A stretch of DNA of 64,000 nt from UBA11872 sp965198285 (GTDB lineage Bacteria; Chloroflexota; UBA11872), in assembly GCA_965198285.1 (NCBI GenBank), contig OZ240251.1, positions 2,232,001-2,296,000 on the forward strand. The letters are read 5' to 3'. The position numbers and the translations under genes are program-made. The notes beneath the pieces are model-generated. The model ran no database searches. It was not told the origin of the DNA and worked only from the letters and a program-made list of their open reading frames with translations. Each line of letters starts with the position of its first letter. Position 1 is the stretch's first letter. Of the stretch, positions 8,695 through 17,411 are shown one piece after another.

Positions 8695-8751
8695 CTCGGG
8701 CCCGCCGGCCCCGAACACCCCCCAAGGGGGTTCGGGGCCGGCGGGCCCGAG
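8695..8751. repeat. 57-bp near-perfect GC-rich inverted repeat
   Basis: Arms 8695-8716 and 8730-8751 match over 22 bp without mismatch, and a C6/G4 inner stem separated by AA continues the hairpin with one bulged A (8717). No T-run follows, so it is not a standard terminator. It ends 57 bp upstream of the murT start and would be part of a murT leader if the promoter lies upstream of it. Confidence 0.6.
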
Positions 8752-8808
8752 TACCCCCAACAACCGCAAACCCCTAGCGTGCGTCACCGTCCCGCCGCAG
8801 AATCGCCC

Positions 8809-10200
8809 ATGCCCCTCCGCCGTCCCGTCGCCGCCCTCGCGGGCCGCACCGCCGGCTCGCTCTCGCGCCTCACCCGGCGCGGCGGCGGCACCGCCGTCAG
8901 CGGCCTCGTCACCTCCGCCCTCGACCCCAATTTCGTCCCCCGCAGCCTGCGCCAACTCCACTCCACCGTCACCATCACCGGCACCAACGGCAAAACCACC
9001 ACCACCGCCGCCCTCTGCGCCCTGGCCCGAGCCGCCGGCCAGCGCGTCCTCACCAACCCCACCGGCTCCAACCTCGAACGCGGCCTCGCCGCCGCCCTGC
9101 TCCCCCACGTCGGCTGGAACGGCCAGGTTCGTGATGCCTCGCAACTTCGCGCCGTCCTCGAACTCGACGAATGGGCCTTCGCCGCCCTCGCTCCGACAAT
9201 CCGCCCCCGCGTCGCCGTCTTCCTCAACCTGTTCCGCGACCAGCTCGACCGCTACGGCGAAGTCGATCGCACCGCCGCCGCCTGGCAAGCGGCCATCGAC
9301 CGCTTGGATTCCGACGCAACCATCGTCGCCAACGCCGACGACCCCGCCGTAGTCGCCGTGGCCCGCCGCCACCGCGGACCGAAGCTGTTCTTCGGCGCAG
9401 ATGTCTCCGGCGGCCCGGCTTCGCCCGACGCCTGGGCCGACGTCCGCCGCTGCCCGCTCTGCGACGGCCGCCTCGACTGGAACCGCGTCGTCTATGCCCA
9501 CCTCGGCAACTACCGCTGCCACGCCTGCGACTTCCATCGCCCCGAACCCGATGTCCGGGTAACCGATTTCCAGCCCCGCGGCCTCGCCGGTGCCTCCTAC
9601 CGACTGATCACCCCGGACGTCGATCAACGGATCGACGTGCAGCTACCCGGCCTCTACAACGCCTACAATCTGGCCGCCGCCCTGACTGCCGCGCGGGCGG
9701 CCGGTATCGAAATCGAAGTCGCTGCCGCCGTCCTGGAGTCTTTCCAGCCCGCCTTTGGTCGTGCTGAAACTATCCAGGCGCCCGGCGCCACCATCGTGCT
9801 GCTACTGGTCAAGAACCCAACCGGCGCCAACCAGACGCTCGATCTTCTGCGCTCCGAACCCGAACCGCTGGATACGCTGGTGCTGCTCAACGACGGCGTG
9901 GCCGACGGTGAAGACGTGTCGTGGATCTGGGACGTCGAGTTCGAGCACTTGGCGCCCCGCCGCCTGCTGGTCGGCGGACGCCGCGCCGAAGACTTGGCAT
10001 TGCGGCTGAAATACGCGAGCGTCTCTCCCGCCGTTGGTGACATCGAGGTCCATCCGGGCATCGACCCGGCGCTCGACGCCGCCCTTGGCTGGGATCCGTG
10101 CCGGCTGGTCGTGCTGGCCACCTACACCGCCATGCTGGACCTGCGCGCGGTCTGCGCCCGGCGCGGCTGGGTCGATCCCTACTGGCGAGCCGCGGCATGA
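8809..10200 (+). CDS. murT: MurT: lipid II isoglutaminyl synthase, Mur ligase subunit
   Basis: The product is 463 residues from the ATG at 8809 (an upstream ATG-like start at 8779 would add ten residues). The ATP-binding motif TGTNGKTTT of Mur ligases is at about residue 57. A four-cysteine zinc ribbon (CPLC ... CHAC, about residues 220-245) is characteristic of MurT, as is the C-terminal DUF1727 region. With GatD it amidates the alpha-carboxyl of D-Glu in lipid II using glutamine-derived ammonia. The gatD start overlaps the stop as ATGA, confirming the pair. It implies a peptidoglycan wall with amidated stem peptides. Confidence 0.93.
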   Translation: MPLRRPVAALAGRTAGSLSRLTRRGGGTAVSGLVTSALDPNFVPRSLRQLHSTVTITGTNGKTTTTAALCALARAAGQRVLTNPTGSNLERGLAAALLPHVGWNGQVRDASQLRAVLELDEWAFAALAPTIRPRVAVFLNLFRDQLDRYGEVDRTAAAWQAAIDRLDSDATIVANADDPAVVAVARRHRGPKLFFGADVSGGPASPDAWADVRRCPLCDGRLDWNRVVYAHLGNYRCHACDFHRPEPDVRVTDFQPRGLAGASYRLITPDVDQRIDVQLPGLYNAYNLAAALTAARAAGIEIEVAAAVLESFQPAFGRAETIQAPGATIVLLLVKNPTGANQTLDLLRSEPEPLDTLVLLNDGVADGEDVSWIWDVEFEHLAPRRLLVGGRRAEDLALRLKYASVSPAVGDIEVHPGIDPALDAALGWDPCRLVVLATYTAMLDLRAVCARRGWVDPYWRAAA

Positions 10201-10940
10201 CCGCCTCCGGCCCGGAACTGCGAATCGCGTATCTCTATCCCGATCTGATGAACCTCTACGCCGACCGCGGCAACGTGACCTGCCTGGAACGACGCTGCAT
10301 CTGGCGCGGAATCACGCCTCTCGTCAGACGTTTGGAGTGGAGCGAACGCCTCGACGATCGTGCCGATCTCTACGTAATCGGCGGCGGCCAGGACCGCCAG
10401 CAGCAACTGGCGAGCCAGGGCCTCACTACTCAAAATGCCGACCGCATCCTGTCCGACCTCGGCGACGGCGCGGCGATGCTGGCCGTCTGTGGCGGCTACC
10501 AACTGATGGCCCACCGATACCGCGCCGCCGACGGCTCGGAACTCCCGGGCCTCGGCGTGTTCGACGCAGAGACCGTGCATCCGGGTACCGACGTGCCGCG
10601 GTGTATCGGGAACGTCGTCTGCGATTGGAACGATTCGCAGCTCGTCGGCTTCGAAAACCACGGCGGACGCACCTATTTGGGCCCAAGGGCCGCACCGCTT
10701 GCTCAGGTCGTTCGGGGACACGGCAATAACTCTGAGGACGGAACGGAGGGTGCCGTGGTTGACTCCGCCATCGGCACCTATCTCCACGGTTCGGTCTTGC
10801 CAAAGAATCCGCACCTCACCGACCACATCATCAGGACCGCGCTCGCTCGAATTGCTCCGGGATTCGAGCTGGAGCCGCTCGACGACAGCGCTGAGTGGGC
10901 TGCTCACCGTGCCGCACTACGAGTGGCTGGCCTGCGCTGA
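10197..10940 (+). CDS. gatD: GatD: glutamine amidotransferase subunit of lipid II amidation
   Basis: The product is 247 residues from the ATG at 10197, overlapping the murT stop. It is a CobB/CobQ-like class I glutaminase. The nucleophile Cys is in AMLAVCGGYQLM and the catalytic His is in FENHGGRTYLG; the N-terminal LYPDLMNLYADRGN is typical of GatD. It supplies ammonia to MurT. It is a complete partner with no sign of decay. Confidence 0.93.
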   Translation: MTASGPELRIAYLYPDLMNLYADRGNVTCLERRCIWRGITPLVRRLEWSERLDDRADLYVIGGGQDRQQQLASQGLTTQNADRILSDLGDGAAMLAVCGGYQLMAHRYRAADGSELPGLGVFDAETVHPGTDVPRCIGNVVCDWNDSQLVGFENHGGRTYLGPRAAPLAQVVRGHGNNSEDGTEGAVVDSAIGTYLHGSVLPKNPHLTDHIIRTALARIAPGFELEPLDDSAEWAAHRAALRVAGLR

Positions 10941-10975
10941 GGTCCGGTGCCGGCATCGACGGATATGACTCGCGC

Positions 10976-11458
10976 GTGAAGGATGTGCGTCCGGGCTGGT
11001 CGCGCCGCAGCCTGATCGTGCCAGCAGTGCTGGTGCTGGCCGGCGGAGCCGCAGCCCTAGCCTGGCGATTGATCAGTCCGCCCCCGTCCCGTGACTTTGG
11101 CGGGCTCGTGCGCGCCGGCCGGCCGCAGGACTACGCCTTGGGTGAAGTCAAGAGCTGGGCCAGCGGGCGCTTCTACATGGCACGAGGTGCCAGCGGCTTT
11201 GTGGCGTTGTACCGGCAGTGCCCGCACCTGCGCTGCACCATTCCGCCGCCCGTTGACGGCATCTTTGAATGCAAGTGTCACTTGTCGCGATTTGGCCTTA
11301 CCGGCGATCTGTTGCGGGGGCCGGCGCAGCGGCCGATGGACCGCTTTCCGATCCGGCTGGTCAATGGCGAACTCGTCGTGATTACCGGGGAGGCCGAGGT
11401 GATCCGGCGCACCGAATACAGCGACGGTGACGCCTTCGATCCGGGCCCCGTGGCATGA
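10976..11458 (+). CDS. Membrane-anchored Rieske [2Fe-2S] protein
   Basis: The product is 160 residues from the GTG at 10976 (VKDVRPGWSRRSLIV), chosen because it puts a basic stretch directly before a single membrane helix at about residues 12-30. The cluster motifs are C-P-H and C-K-C-H, separated by the usual linker, matching C-x-H and C-x-x-H. It is likely an electron carrier outside the membrane, for example in a cytochrome bc-type or oxidase chain, but no cytochrome gene is adjacent. The SRR in the N-terminus may be a Tat signal, as used by Rieske proteins. Confidence 0.8.
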   Translation: MKDVRPGWSRRSLIVPAVLVLAGGAAALAWRLISPPPSRDFGGLVRAGRPQDYALGEVKSWASGRFYMARGASGFVALYRQCPHLRCTIPPPVDGIFECKCHLSRFGLTGDLLRGPAQRPMDRFPIRLVNGELVVITGEAEVIRRTEYSDGDAFDPGPVA

Positions 11459-11492
11459 TGCGGCGCGACACCAATCGGCATGGAGGCCACCT

Positions 11493-11975
11493 GTGAAGCA
11501 CCCGTCCTACGACCCGGCCTGCGGCATCTGTCACTCCAACGCTGGGGAAGAAGATTCCCTGGGTGGCGTGATCTTCGAGAACGACCTGTGGCATATCCGC
11601 CACACGGGCGCGCCATTCCCCCTGGCCGGCTGGCTGCTCTTGCAGCCGCAGCGCCACGTGCAGGGGCCGGCGCGCTTCAACGACGCTGAAGCCACCAATT
11701 TCGGTCCCGCGCTGCGGCACTTCATGCGCACGCTCGAAGTGGTGACCGGCGCGCCGCGCAGCTACGTAGTGGCGTTCGGCGAGAGCGTTCCCCACATGCA
11801 CGCTCACATCATTCCTCGGTACGCCGACCTGCCCGACCCGGACGTGGCCTGGGGGCTGGCTGACCGCTTCCGCGAGATTGGGGACGGCACCCGCGAGGGC
11901 ATCGCTGAGGCCGAGGTTCTGCGTGTGATCGAGGCCTACCGGGCGGCGCTGGCGGAGAATCCGCCGCCGAGCTAG
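11493..11975 (+). CDS. HIT-family hydrolase
   Basis: The product is 160 residues from the GTG at 11493, which is preceded by GGAGG six bases upstream. The histidine triad HMHAHIIPR (about residue 94) defines the HIT superfamily of nucleotide hydrolases and transferases. An N-terminal C-x-x-C (CGIC) resembles the zinc-binding pair of HIT proteins. The substrate cannot be told from sequence; diadenosine polyphosphates or AMP conjugates are usual. The stop TAG lies in a CTAG shared with the convergent lysA stop. Confidence 0.85.
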   Translation: MKHPSYDPACGICHSNAGEEDSLGGVIFENDLWHIRHTGAPFPLAGWLLLQPQRHVQGPARFNDAEATNFGPALRHFMRTLEVVTGAPRSYVVAFGESVPHMHAHIIPRYADLPDPDVAWGLADRFREIGDGTREGIAEAEVLRVIEAYRAALAENPPPS

Positions 11976-13300
11976 ACGCTGACGGGCGCGAAGGCCGCCA
12001 GCAGGTCGGCGTCCGTCTCGCGCGGGCGCGTGACGCGCGCGGCGCCGTCGTGCACCAGCACCGTGGCGGGCCGGCCGACCAGGTTGTAGTTGCTGGCCAT
12101 TGACATGTGATAGGCGCCTGCCGCGGGAATCGCCAGAAAATCGCCTCGTTGCAGCGGTGGTAGCTCGATGTCGCGGAGTAGCACGTCACCTGACTCGCAA
12201 TAGCGGCCGGCAACCGTTACCAGCTGCTTTGAGCCATCGGGCGCTCGGTTGGCAATAAGCGCACGGTACTTGGCGCCGTAGAGGGCGGGGCGGATGTTGT
12301 CGGCCATGCCGCCATCCACGGACACGTAGGTTCGCACGCCGGGAATCTCCTTGATCGTGCCGACCCGATAGAGCGCCACTCCGGCGCGGGCGACGATGGA
12401 GCGTCCGGGTTCGATCAAAAGTCGCGGCTCGGGATTCAGCCCACGCGCCCGGAGGGTGGCGGCGATGACTTCCACGAACGAGCCGGCCGCGGGGGGATCG
12501 TCGGCTTCGCTGTAGCTGACGCCAAAGCCGCCGCCCGGGCTGATGTCCCGCAGCACCAGGCCATGTCGTGCGGTCATGGCCGCCGCGAAGTCGAGCACGA
12601 TGCCCAAGCTGTCGGCATAGGGTTCAATGTCGAGGACCTGAGACCCGATGTGCGCGTGAAGGCCGGTCAGGTCAACTGAGTCCGCGGCCTGTGCCTGGGC
12701 GACAGCGGCTTCAGCCGCACCCGAATCGAGCGGCAGCCCGAATTTGCTGTCCACCGCGCCGGTGCGGATGTACTCGTGCGTATGTGCTTCCACGCCCGGG
12801 GTGATGCGCAGCATGACGGGTGCGGGCTGGCCGCCACTTCGATCCGCGATTTCCTCGATCAAGGCCAACTCGTCGAGGCTGTCCACGACGATGCGCCCGA
12901 CACCGACGTCAAGCGCGTACTCAATCTCTTCGGGCAGCTTGTTGTTGCCATGCAGCACGATCCGTTCGGCCGGCATGCCGCCGGCCAGCGCTACCCGAGT
13001 CTCCCCGCTGGAGACGGTGTCGGCGCCCAGACCTTCCTCGGCCACGATGCCCGCGATCGTGGGATCGAGGTGGGCCTTGGAGGCGTAGAGGGCGAGGCTG
13101 TTCGGGTATTCGCGCGCCAGCGGCTGGGCGTAGGCCCTGCACTGAGCACGGAGCGTTGCCTCGTCGAAGACGTAAAGCGGTGTGCCGTGCGCCTCGATCA
13201 GCTGGTCAACGGATGCCTCGCCAAGTACGAGCACACCGCGGGCGTCGCGTCTCGTGCCATATGGAAACACATCGTCGAGAAGTGTTCTCTCAGACTGCAC
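11972..13300 (-). CDS. lysA: Diaminopimelate decarboxylase
   Basis: The product is 442 residues from a GTG at 13300. It is a fold-type III PLP enzyme: the PLP lysine is in LALYASKAH (K76), with the motifs ISPGGGFGVSY and EPGRSIVARAG, and CESGDVL supplies the catalytic Cys of the decarboxylase family. It converts meso-diaminopimelate to lysine in the last step of the DAP pathway. It has no biosynthetic neighbours. The stop shares CTAG with the convergent HIT gene, leaving no room for a terminator between them. Confidence 0.95.
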   Translation of the reverse strand: MQSERTLLDDVFPYGTRRDARGVLVLGEASVDQLIEAHGTPLYVFDEATLRAQCRAYAQPLAREYPNSLALYASKAHLDPTIAGIVAEEGLGADTVSSGETRVALAGGMPAERIVLHGNNKLPEEIEYALDVGVGRIVVDSLDELALIEEIADRSGGQPAPVMLRITPGVEAHTHEYIRTGAVDSKFGLPLDSGAAEAAVAQAQAADSVDLTGLHAHIGSQVLDIEPYADSLGIVLDFAAAMTARHGLVLRDISPGGGFGVSYSEADDPPAAGSFVEVIAATLRARGLNPEPRLLIEPGRSIVARAGVALYRVGTIKEIPGVRTYVSVDGGMADNIRPALYGAKYRALIANRAPDGSKQLVTVAGRYCESGDVLLRDIELPPLQRGDFLAIPAAGAYHMSMASNYNLVGRPATVLVHDGAARVTRPRETDADLLAAFAPVSV

Positions 13301-13456
13301 GCTAATCGGGCTGATCCTTCACGGCCTGAGCGGAAGGCGCCATCGTGGGCTTCCGCCGGCTGGGGGAGATTCGACTCGGACAAACGTCGGTGTCAAACGC
13401 ATTCAAAGATGTCGCTTGAAGCTGGGGAGCACTCTTGGCGACCAGGTGCTGCTCAC

Positions 13457-13654
13457 TCAGGGCACCCACGCGTCAGCGCCCTTGTAGCCGCAGGAGGGAC
13501 AAAACATGAGGGTGTCGCGTCCAATTTGCATGGGCGTGTCACAGATTGGGCACGGCAAGTCTTCTTCCTCCAGGCCGAAGAATTTGAACGGCAGCCGCAA
13601 GAAGGCGTGCAGTATCCGCCACAGCAAGCCTAGGAATGAGCGCATTGGTTCCAC
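13457..13654 (-). CDS. Small zinc-ribbon protein
   Basis: The product is 65 residues (GTG at 13654, or ATG at 13645). The N-terminal half is hydrophobic and amphipathic (SFLGLLWRILHAFLRLPFKFFG). The C-terminal half holds two Cys pairs, CPIC and CPSCGYKG, spaced as a zinc ribbon. It has no recognised function. The clean knuckle pattern and location in a gap between same-strand genes support a real gene. Confidence 0.6.
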   Translation of the reverse strand: MEPMRSFLGLLWRILHAFLRLPFKFFGLEEEDLPCPICDTPMQIGRDTLMFCPSCGYKGADAWVP

Positions 13655-13759
13655 TCGCTGGTTCTACCCGGACTCCAGAGCGCGAAGGATACACAGAGAG
13701 ATTCGCGGAAGAAGGCTCGTGGGCACGGTGGCCTGCTGCCAACTGTACGCATCGTGGCT

Positions 13760-14911
13760 TTACAAGTGCGGAGGTGGCTGGGCGGCGACGGCGTCTTCGT
13801 TGAGGGCGGTGCCGAGGCCGGGGGTGTTGGGGGTTTGCATCCAGCCGTTCTCGATGGTGGGCGCCACAGTAACCAGGTCGTCGCGCCAGGGGGCGGAGTC
13901 GACGTCGGTTTCCATGATGCGCAAGTTGCCGACGGCGGCGGCCACGTGGGCGCACATGAAGGTGGAGACGTGGCTGTAGTAGTTGTGGGGCGCCACGTAC
14001 ACCTCGTGGGCGGCGGCCATTTCAGCGATGTGCAGGGACTGGGCGATGCCGTTCCAGGCCACGTCGATCATCGCGACGTCCATGGCGCCGGCTTCCAAGA
14101 AGCGCACGTAGTCGTGCACGGCGGTCAGGTTTTCGGCTGAACAGAGGGGGGTGCGAATGGATCGACGCACGTGGGCCAGCGCCTCGGGGTCGTAGCTGTC
14201 GTATTCGATCCAGAAGAGCTCGTACGGGGCCAGCGCGTCGGCGATCTGGATGACGGCGGCCGGGCGGTAGCGGAAGTTCAGGTCCAGGCAGATGTCGATG
14301 TCCGGGCCGACCGCTTCCCGCATGGTTTCGATCTGGCGCACGATGATGGCGAGGTCGCCGCGTTCCAGGTTGCCGTCGGTGGGGCGGGCGAAATGACCGG
14401 CCTCGGCGGGACAAAGGGGATTGGTTTTGAGCGCGGTGTATCCGCTGGCCACCACTTCGCGACCCAGGTCGGCGAAGTCGTCCCAGGTGTTGATTGGCGG
14501 GGTGCCCAGCACCTTCTGGTGGGCCAGGCGGTAGCTGCCGCAGTGTGACCAGTAGAGACGGATGCTGTCGCGCGTTGGCCCGCCGAGAAGCTCGGTGATG
14601 GAGACGCCGAGGGCCTGGCCCTTGATGTCCCAGAGCGCAGCCTCGATGCCGGCCAGCGACTTGCGGGCGACGCCGCCGATGTTTTGGCGCATGCGAAACG
14701 CCATGTCGGCGGTCAGCGCGGCGACGCGTCGTGGATCCTTTCCGATGATCTCGGTGGCAAGGTCATGGACGCCGGCGGCGAGGGCGCGGGGCATCTGCCA
14801 GTCGCTGCATTCGCCGTAGCCGACCAGGCCGGTGTCGGTTTCGACGCGGACGAAGGTCCAGGGCGACCAACCGTTTGAGCATTGGAGGGGTTCAATGGAG
14901 ACGATGCGCAT
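13760..14911 (-). CDS. Mandelate racemase / muconate lactonizing enzyme family protein (enolase superfamily)
   Basis: The product is 383 residues. The enolase-superfamily layout is clear: K162 in LKTN (a KxN variant of the KxK motif), metal ligands D210 (with N212), E236 and E260, and H309 in APHN as the opposite-face base. This pattern suits acid-sugar dehydratases and other mandelate-racemase-subgroup enzymes rather than muconate cycloisomerase. The substrate is unknown. Marine Chloroflexota such as SAR202 are known for many paralogues of this superfamily, which agrees with the inferred host. Confidence 0.85.
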   Translation of the reverse strand: MRIVSIEPLQCSNGWSPWTFVRVETDTGLVGYGECSDWQMPRALAAGVHDLATEIIGKDPRRVAALTADMAFRMRQNIGGVARKSLAGIEAALWDIKGQALGVSITELLGGPTRDSIRLYWSHCGSYRLAHQKVLGTPPINTWDDFADLGREVVASGYTALKTNPLCPAEAGHFARPTDGNLERGDLAIIVRQIETMREAVGPDIDICLDLNFRYRPAAVIQIADALAPYELFWIEYDSYDPEALAHVRRSIRTPLCSAENLTAVHDYVRFLEAGAMDVAMIDVAWNGIAQSLHIAEMAAAHEVYVAPHNYYSHVSTFMCAHVAAAVGNLRIMETDVDSAPWRDDLVTVAPTIENGWMQTPNTPGLGTALNEDAVAAQPPPHL

Positions 14912-15044
14912 GGGCTCCGCCTATCTGCTGCCTGTGGAGTGGATGAGCGTTCGAGTATTGGTCACAGGCGGGACCCGGTGGCGAAGGCAGTTTGGCAGCC
15001 AGGCATGAGGCCGTCGAACTTGGCCATGCGGAACCGTCGGCGGG

Positions 15045-15770
15045 CTACCACTCATGGCCGGACTCCCGAAGGCTGACGAAGCCGCCGGCGCCGCGGCCGA
15101 CGACGATGTGATCGAGCACCTTGATGCCCAGCAGGTTGCCGGCCTCGGCGGCGCGGCGGGTGAGGGCCACATCCTGGGGCGAGGGCGTGGGGTCGCCGCT
15201 GGGGTGGTTGTGGGCTAGCAGGAGCGCAGTGCAGCCGATGCGAACTGCTTCCTGAAACAGGTCGGCCATGCGAGCGTTGACGGCGTTTACCGCTCCCTGG
15301 GCGACCTGGCGGACGCGCAGGACTCGATGGCGGGTATCAAGCAGCACCACGACCAGACGTTCGTCGCTGGCGTCGTTGAGATGGCCGGCGAGGACGCGGG
15401 CGGCGTCGGCGGGGCTTTCGATGGCCGGGCGTTCGTCGACAGCTTCGATTTGGAGGCGGCGAGCCAATTCGAGCGCGGCCTTGATCTCGGCGGCCTTGGC
15501 CAGGCCGACGCCGTGGACGGTGGTGAGCTCGTCGATGGTTGCGTCGGCCAGGCCGCGCAGGGAGCTGAATTTCGCCAGGAGGGCCTGGGCGAGTTCGAGG
15601 GCGCTGCCCTGGGCAGAACCGGAGCGCAGGATCAGGGCGAGGAGTTCGTGGTCGCTGAGGCTGAGGGCGCCGTCACGGGCGAGGCGCTCGCGGGGGCGGC
15701 GGGACGCGTCGATCTCGCGGATGCGGACGCCGTAGCCCGGTCGAGGTTGCCGCCCGGTTTCCCCCGTCAC
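15045..15770 (-). CDS. radC: RadC-family JAB1/MPN metalloprotein
   Basis: The product is 241 residues from the GTG at 15770, which overlaps the stop of the upstream gene as GTGA; the Val nearest the conserved IREID is GTC and cannot start. An N-terminal helix-hairpin-helix region (VHGVGLAKAAEIKAALELARR) precedes the JAMM motif HNHPSGDPTPS..D near residue 187. Despite the name, RadC proteins have no proven repair role; the JAMM fold suggests zinc-dependent hydrolysis. It is co-transcribed with the gamma-carbonic anhydrase gene. Confidence 0.9.
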   Translation of the reverse strand: MTGETGRQPRPGYGVRIREIDASRRPRERLARDGALSLSDHELLALILRSGSAQGSALELAQALLAKFSSLRGLADATIDELTTVHGVGLAKAAEIKAALELARRLQIEAVDERPAIESPADAARVLAGHLNDASDERLVVVLLDTRHRVLRVRQVAQGAVNAVNARMADLFQEAVRIGCTALLLAHNHPSGDPTPSPQDVALTRRAAEAGNLLGIKVLDHIVVGRGAGGFVSLRESGHEW

Positions 15771-16573
15771 CCGCCGCCGGCAGCGCGCAGGGCGCGGGCG
15801 GCGGTCTGGCGGTATTCGCGGGCACGTTCGAGGATGAGGTGGCGAATTTCCTCGTCGGAGGTGGCGCGGACGGGGCGGGCGGGGACACCCAGGAGGAGGC
15901 GGCGCTCTGTGAACTCCTTGCCCTCGCCGACCAGGGCGGCGGCGCCGACGATGGAGTGCCGTCGGATTCGGGCCCCGCTGAGGACGGTGGACTGGATGCC
16001 GATGAGGCACTCGTCCTCGATGGTGCAGGCGTGGACCACGGCCATGTGTCCGACGGTGACGTCGGCGCCGATGTCGAGGGGGAGGCCGGCGTCGACGTGT
16101 AAGACGCAGCCGTCCTGGATGTTGGTTCCGGGGCCGATGTGGACCGGGGCCAGGTCGGCACGGATGACGGTGTTGTACCAGACGCTGGCGTCGTCCGCGA
16201 TGCGGACATCGCCGATGAGCTGGGCGCCCGGGGCCAGGAAGACGTTGCGGCCGATGGTGGGGACGACGCCGTTGGCGGCGTGGAGCTGCGGGCCGGGCGA
16301 AGCGACCTCCATGTCCTGGAGCAGGGTTTCCTCCTGGAGCTGGCGGAGGTGGGCCTCGTCGAGCGTCTCGGCGGGGCGGAGGAGCAGGTAGAGGAGGGCG
16401 CCGAGGGGGCCGAGGACGAGGACCAGGAGGGGGGCGAAGAGGCGGACGTAAATGTCCTGGGTGCGGCGGCGGATGTCCTGCCAGGCCCAGACGAAGGCGG
16501 CGGCCCAGACGGCGGCGCCGAACGCGGCCAGCAGGGCAAGGGCGATGGCGATGGCCTGGCCGATGGATTCCAC
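15767..16573 (-). CDS. Gamma-carbonic anhydrase-like protein with N-terminal membrane segments
   Basis: The product is 268 residues. Residues 1-30 and about 45-66 are strongly hydrophobic and look like two transmembrane helices, followed by a short charged coiled segment. From about residue 95 the hexapeptide-repeat left-handed beta-helix of the gamma-CA/PaaY family runs to 235 (GRNVFLAPGAQLIGDVRIADDASV and similar turns). The three zinc histidines are visible: one in VLHVD and two in GHMAVVHAC. A membrane anchor on this usually soluble trimeric family is unusual. It is expected to interconvert CO2 and bicarbonate at the membrane, or to be a structural homologue. Confidence 0.8.
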   Translation of the reverse strand: MESIGQAIAIALALLAAFGAAVWAAAFVWAWQDIRRRTQDIYVRLFAPLLVLVLGPLGALLYLLLRPAETLDEAHLRQLQEETLLQDMEVASPGPQLHAANGVVPTIGRNVFLAPGAQLIGDVRIADDASVWYNTVIRADLAPVHIGPGTNIQDGCVLHVDAGLPLDIGADVTVGHMAVVHACTIEDECLIGIQSTVLSGARIRRHSIVGAAALVGEGKEFTERRLLLGVPARPVRATSDEEIRHLILERAREYRQTAARALRAAGGG

Positions 16574-16640
16574 GCGATGGGCCTGTTGGGCGAAAGCAGC
16601 CCTGGATTGTAGGCGCGAAGTGGGGCGGGGTTGCGCGCGT

Positions 16641-16664
16641 AAGAGTTTTTTCTAAAAAACTCTT
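16641..16664. repeat. AT-rich perfect palindrome upstream of the gamma-CA gene
   Basis: AAGAGTTTTTT at 16641-16651 and AAAAAACTCTT at 16654-16664 are perfect inverse complements with a 2-nt centre. It sits 68 bp upstream of the gamma-CA start codon, in a region otherwise very GC-rich. It could be an operator, a bidirectional terminator (T-runs are inside the arms) or a protein-binding site. Confidence 0.5.
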
Positions 16665-16892
16665 GAGGCGCGGCGGGGCGTTTTTTGGCTGCATCGGGGA
16701 GGTGCCAAGGCACAGGCGGCGACGGGCGGATCGGGATGCGGCGCGGGAGGGCGGGGTATTGCCAGGGCGGCGTGGCGAGGGCTGGGCGGGAGGCTGGGGG
16801 GCGCGCAGCGGCGCGGCACGGGGCGGATTGGGGGATTGGACGGGGCTGAGGGTGGGTGCCGGGCGGCGGGAGTTGGGTGGGGGTGAAGGGGG

Positions 16893-16949
16893 AGCTATCT
16901 CTCGCCAGCGCGAATCCCCAGAGGGGATTCGCGCTGGCGAGAGATAGCT
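16893..16949. repeat. 27-bp perfect inverted repeat with 3-nt loop
   Basis: The arms 16893-16919 and 16923-16949 match over all 27 bp, enclosing AGA. A run of seven T follows 8 bases after the right arm (16958-16964). It may be a strong terminator, a MITE-like palindrome or a folded RNA; nothing in the flanks decides. Confidence 0.65.
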
Positions 16950-17075
16950 TGGGCCGGTTTTTTTGGCGGGTTGGCGAGGAAGGTTGGGGCTGTGAGGGGG
17001 CGGCAGGACGGCGCTGGAGAGGCTGGGTGTGCGGGCGTGGCGAGGGGGTGGGGTGGGAGCGTCTTGAGCGGAAGA

Positions 17076-17094
17076 GGCCGGTTTGAAACCGGCC
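17076..17094. repeat. Short hairpin GGCCGGTTT/AAACCGGCC
   Basis: A 9-bp perfect inverted repeat around a single G (17085). It has the form of widespread intergenic palindromes in GC-rich genomes. No poly-T follows on either strand. Confidence 0.45.
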
Positions 17095-17210
17095 ACTACG
17101 CAGGATGGGGAACAGACGCGGGCGGCGCCGGGGCGTGAGGGGGGCGAGGAGTCGGAGGAGACGGGTGAGCATGGAGGGTGCGAGGGAGGACGTGGGATAG
17201 AGGGTGTCTC

Positions 17211-17222
17211 TAGTGTACACTA
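17211..17222. promoter_or_regulatory. Second copy of operator-like palindrome
   Basis: TAGTGTACACTA is an exact match to the 12-bp core of the palindrome at 8593-8610. No gene start is adjacent on either strand, so what it would control here is unclear. Confidence 0.4.
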
Positions 17223-17411
17223 AATGATTACGGACGGCAAGGGGGGGAGGGGGAAGGAGTGGGAGTCGGAGGTTGGGAGCATTTGGTGTGGGTGGGTTGC
17301 CAGGGGTGGCTTGGGTGCGGTCGGGTGGTTGGGTGCTGCTGGGTCCCGGCCGGGGACGCCGGGATGCCGGGGGCACGGAGGGCGCGGGACGGAGGTTGGG
17401 CGCGGCTTGGG

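Noticed and set aside
15773..17096. Long N-terminal extension of RadC
   Set aside because: The upstream frame is the antisense-like shadow of the gamma-CA gene, Pro/Arg-rich; the GTG at 15770 with the GTGA overlap gives a normal-length RadC.
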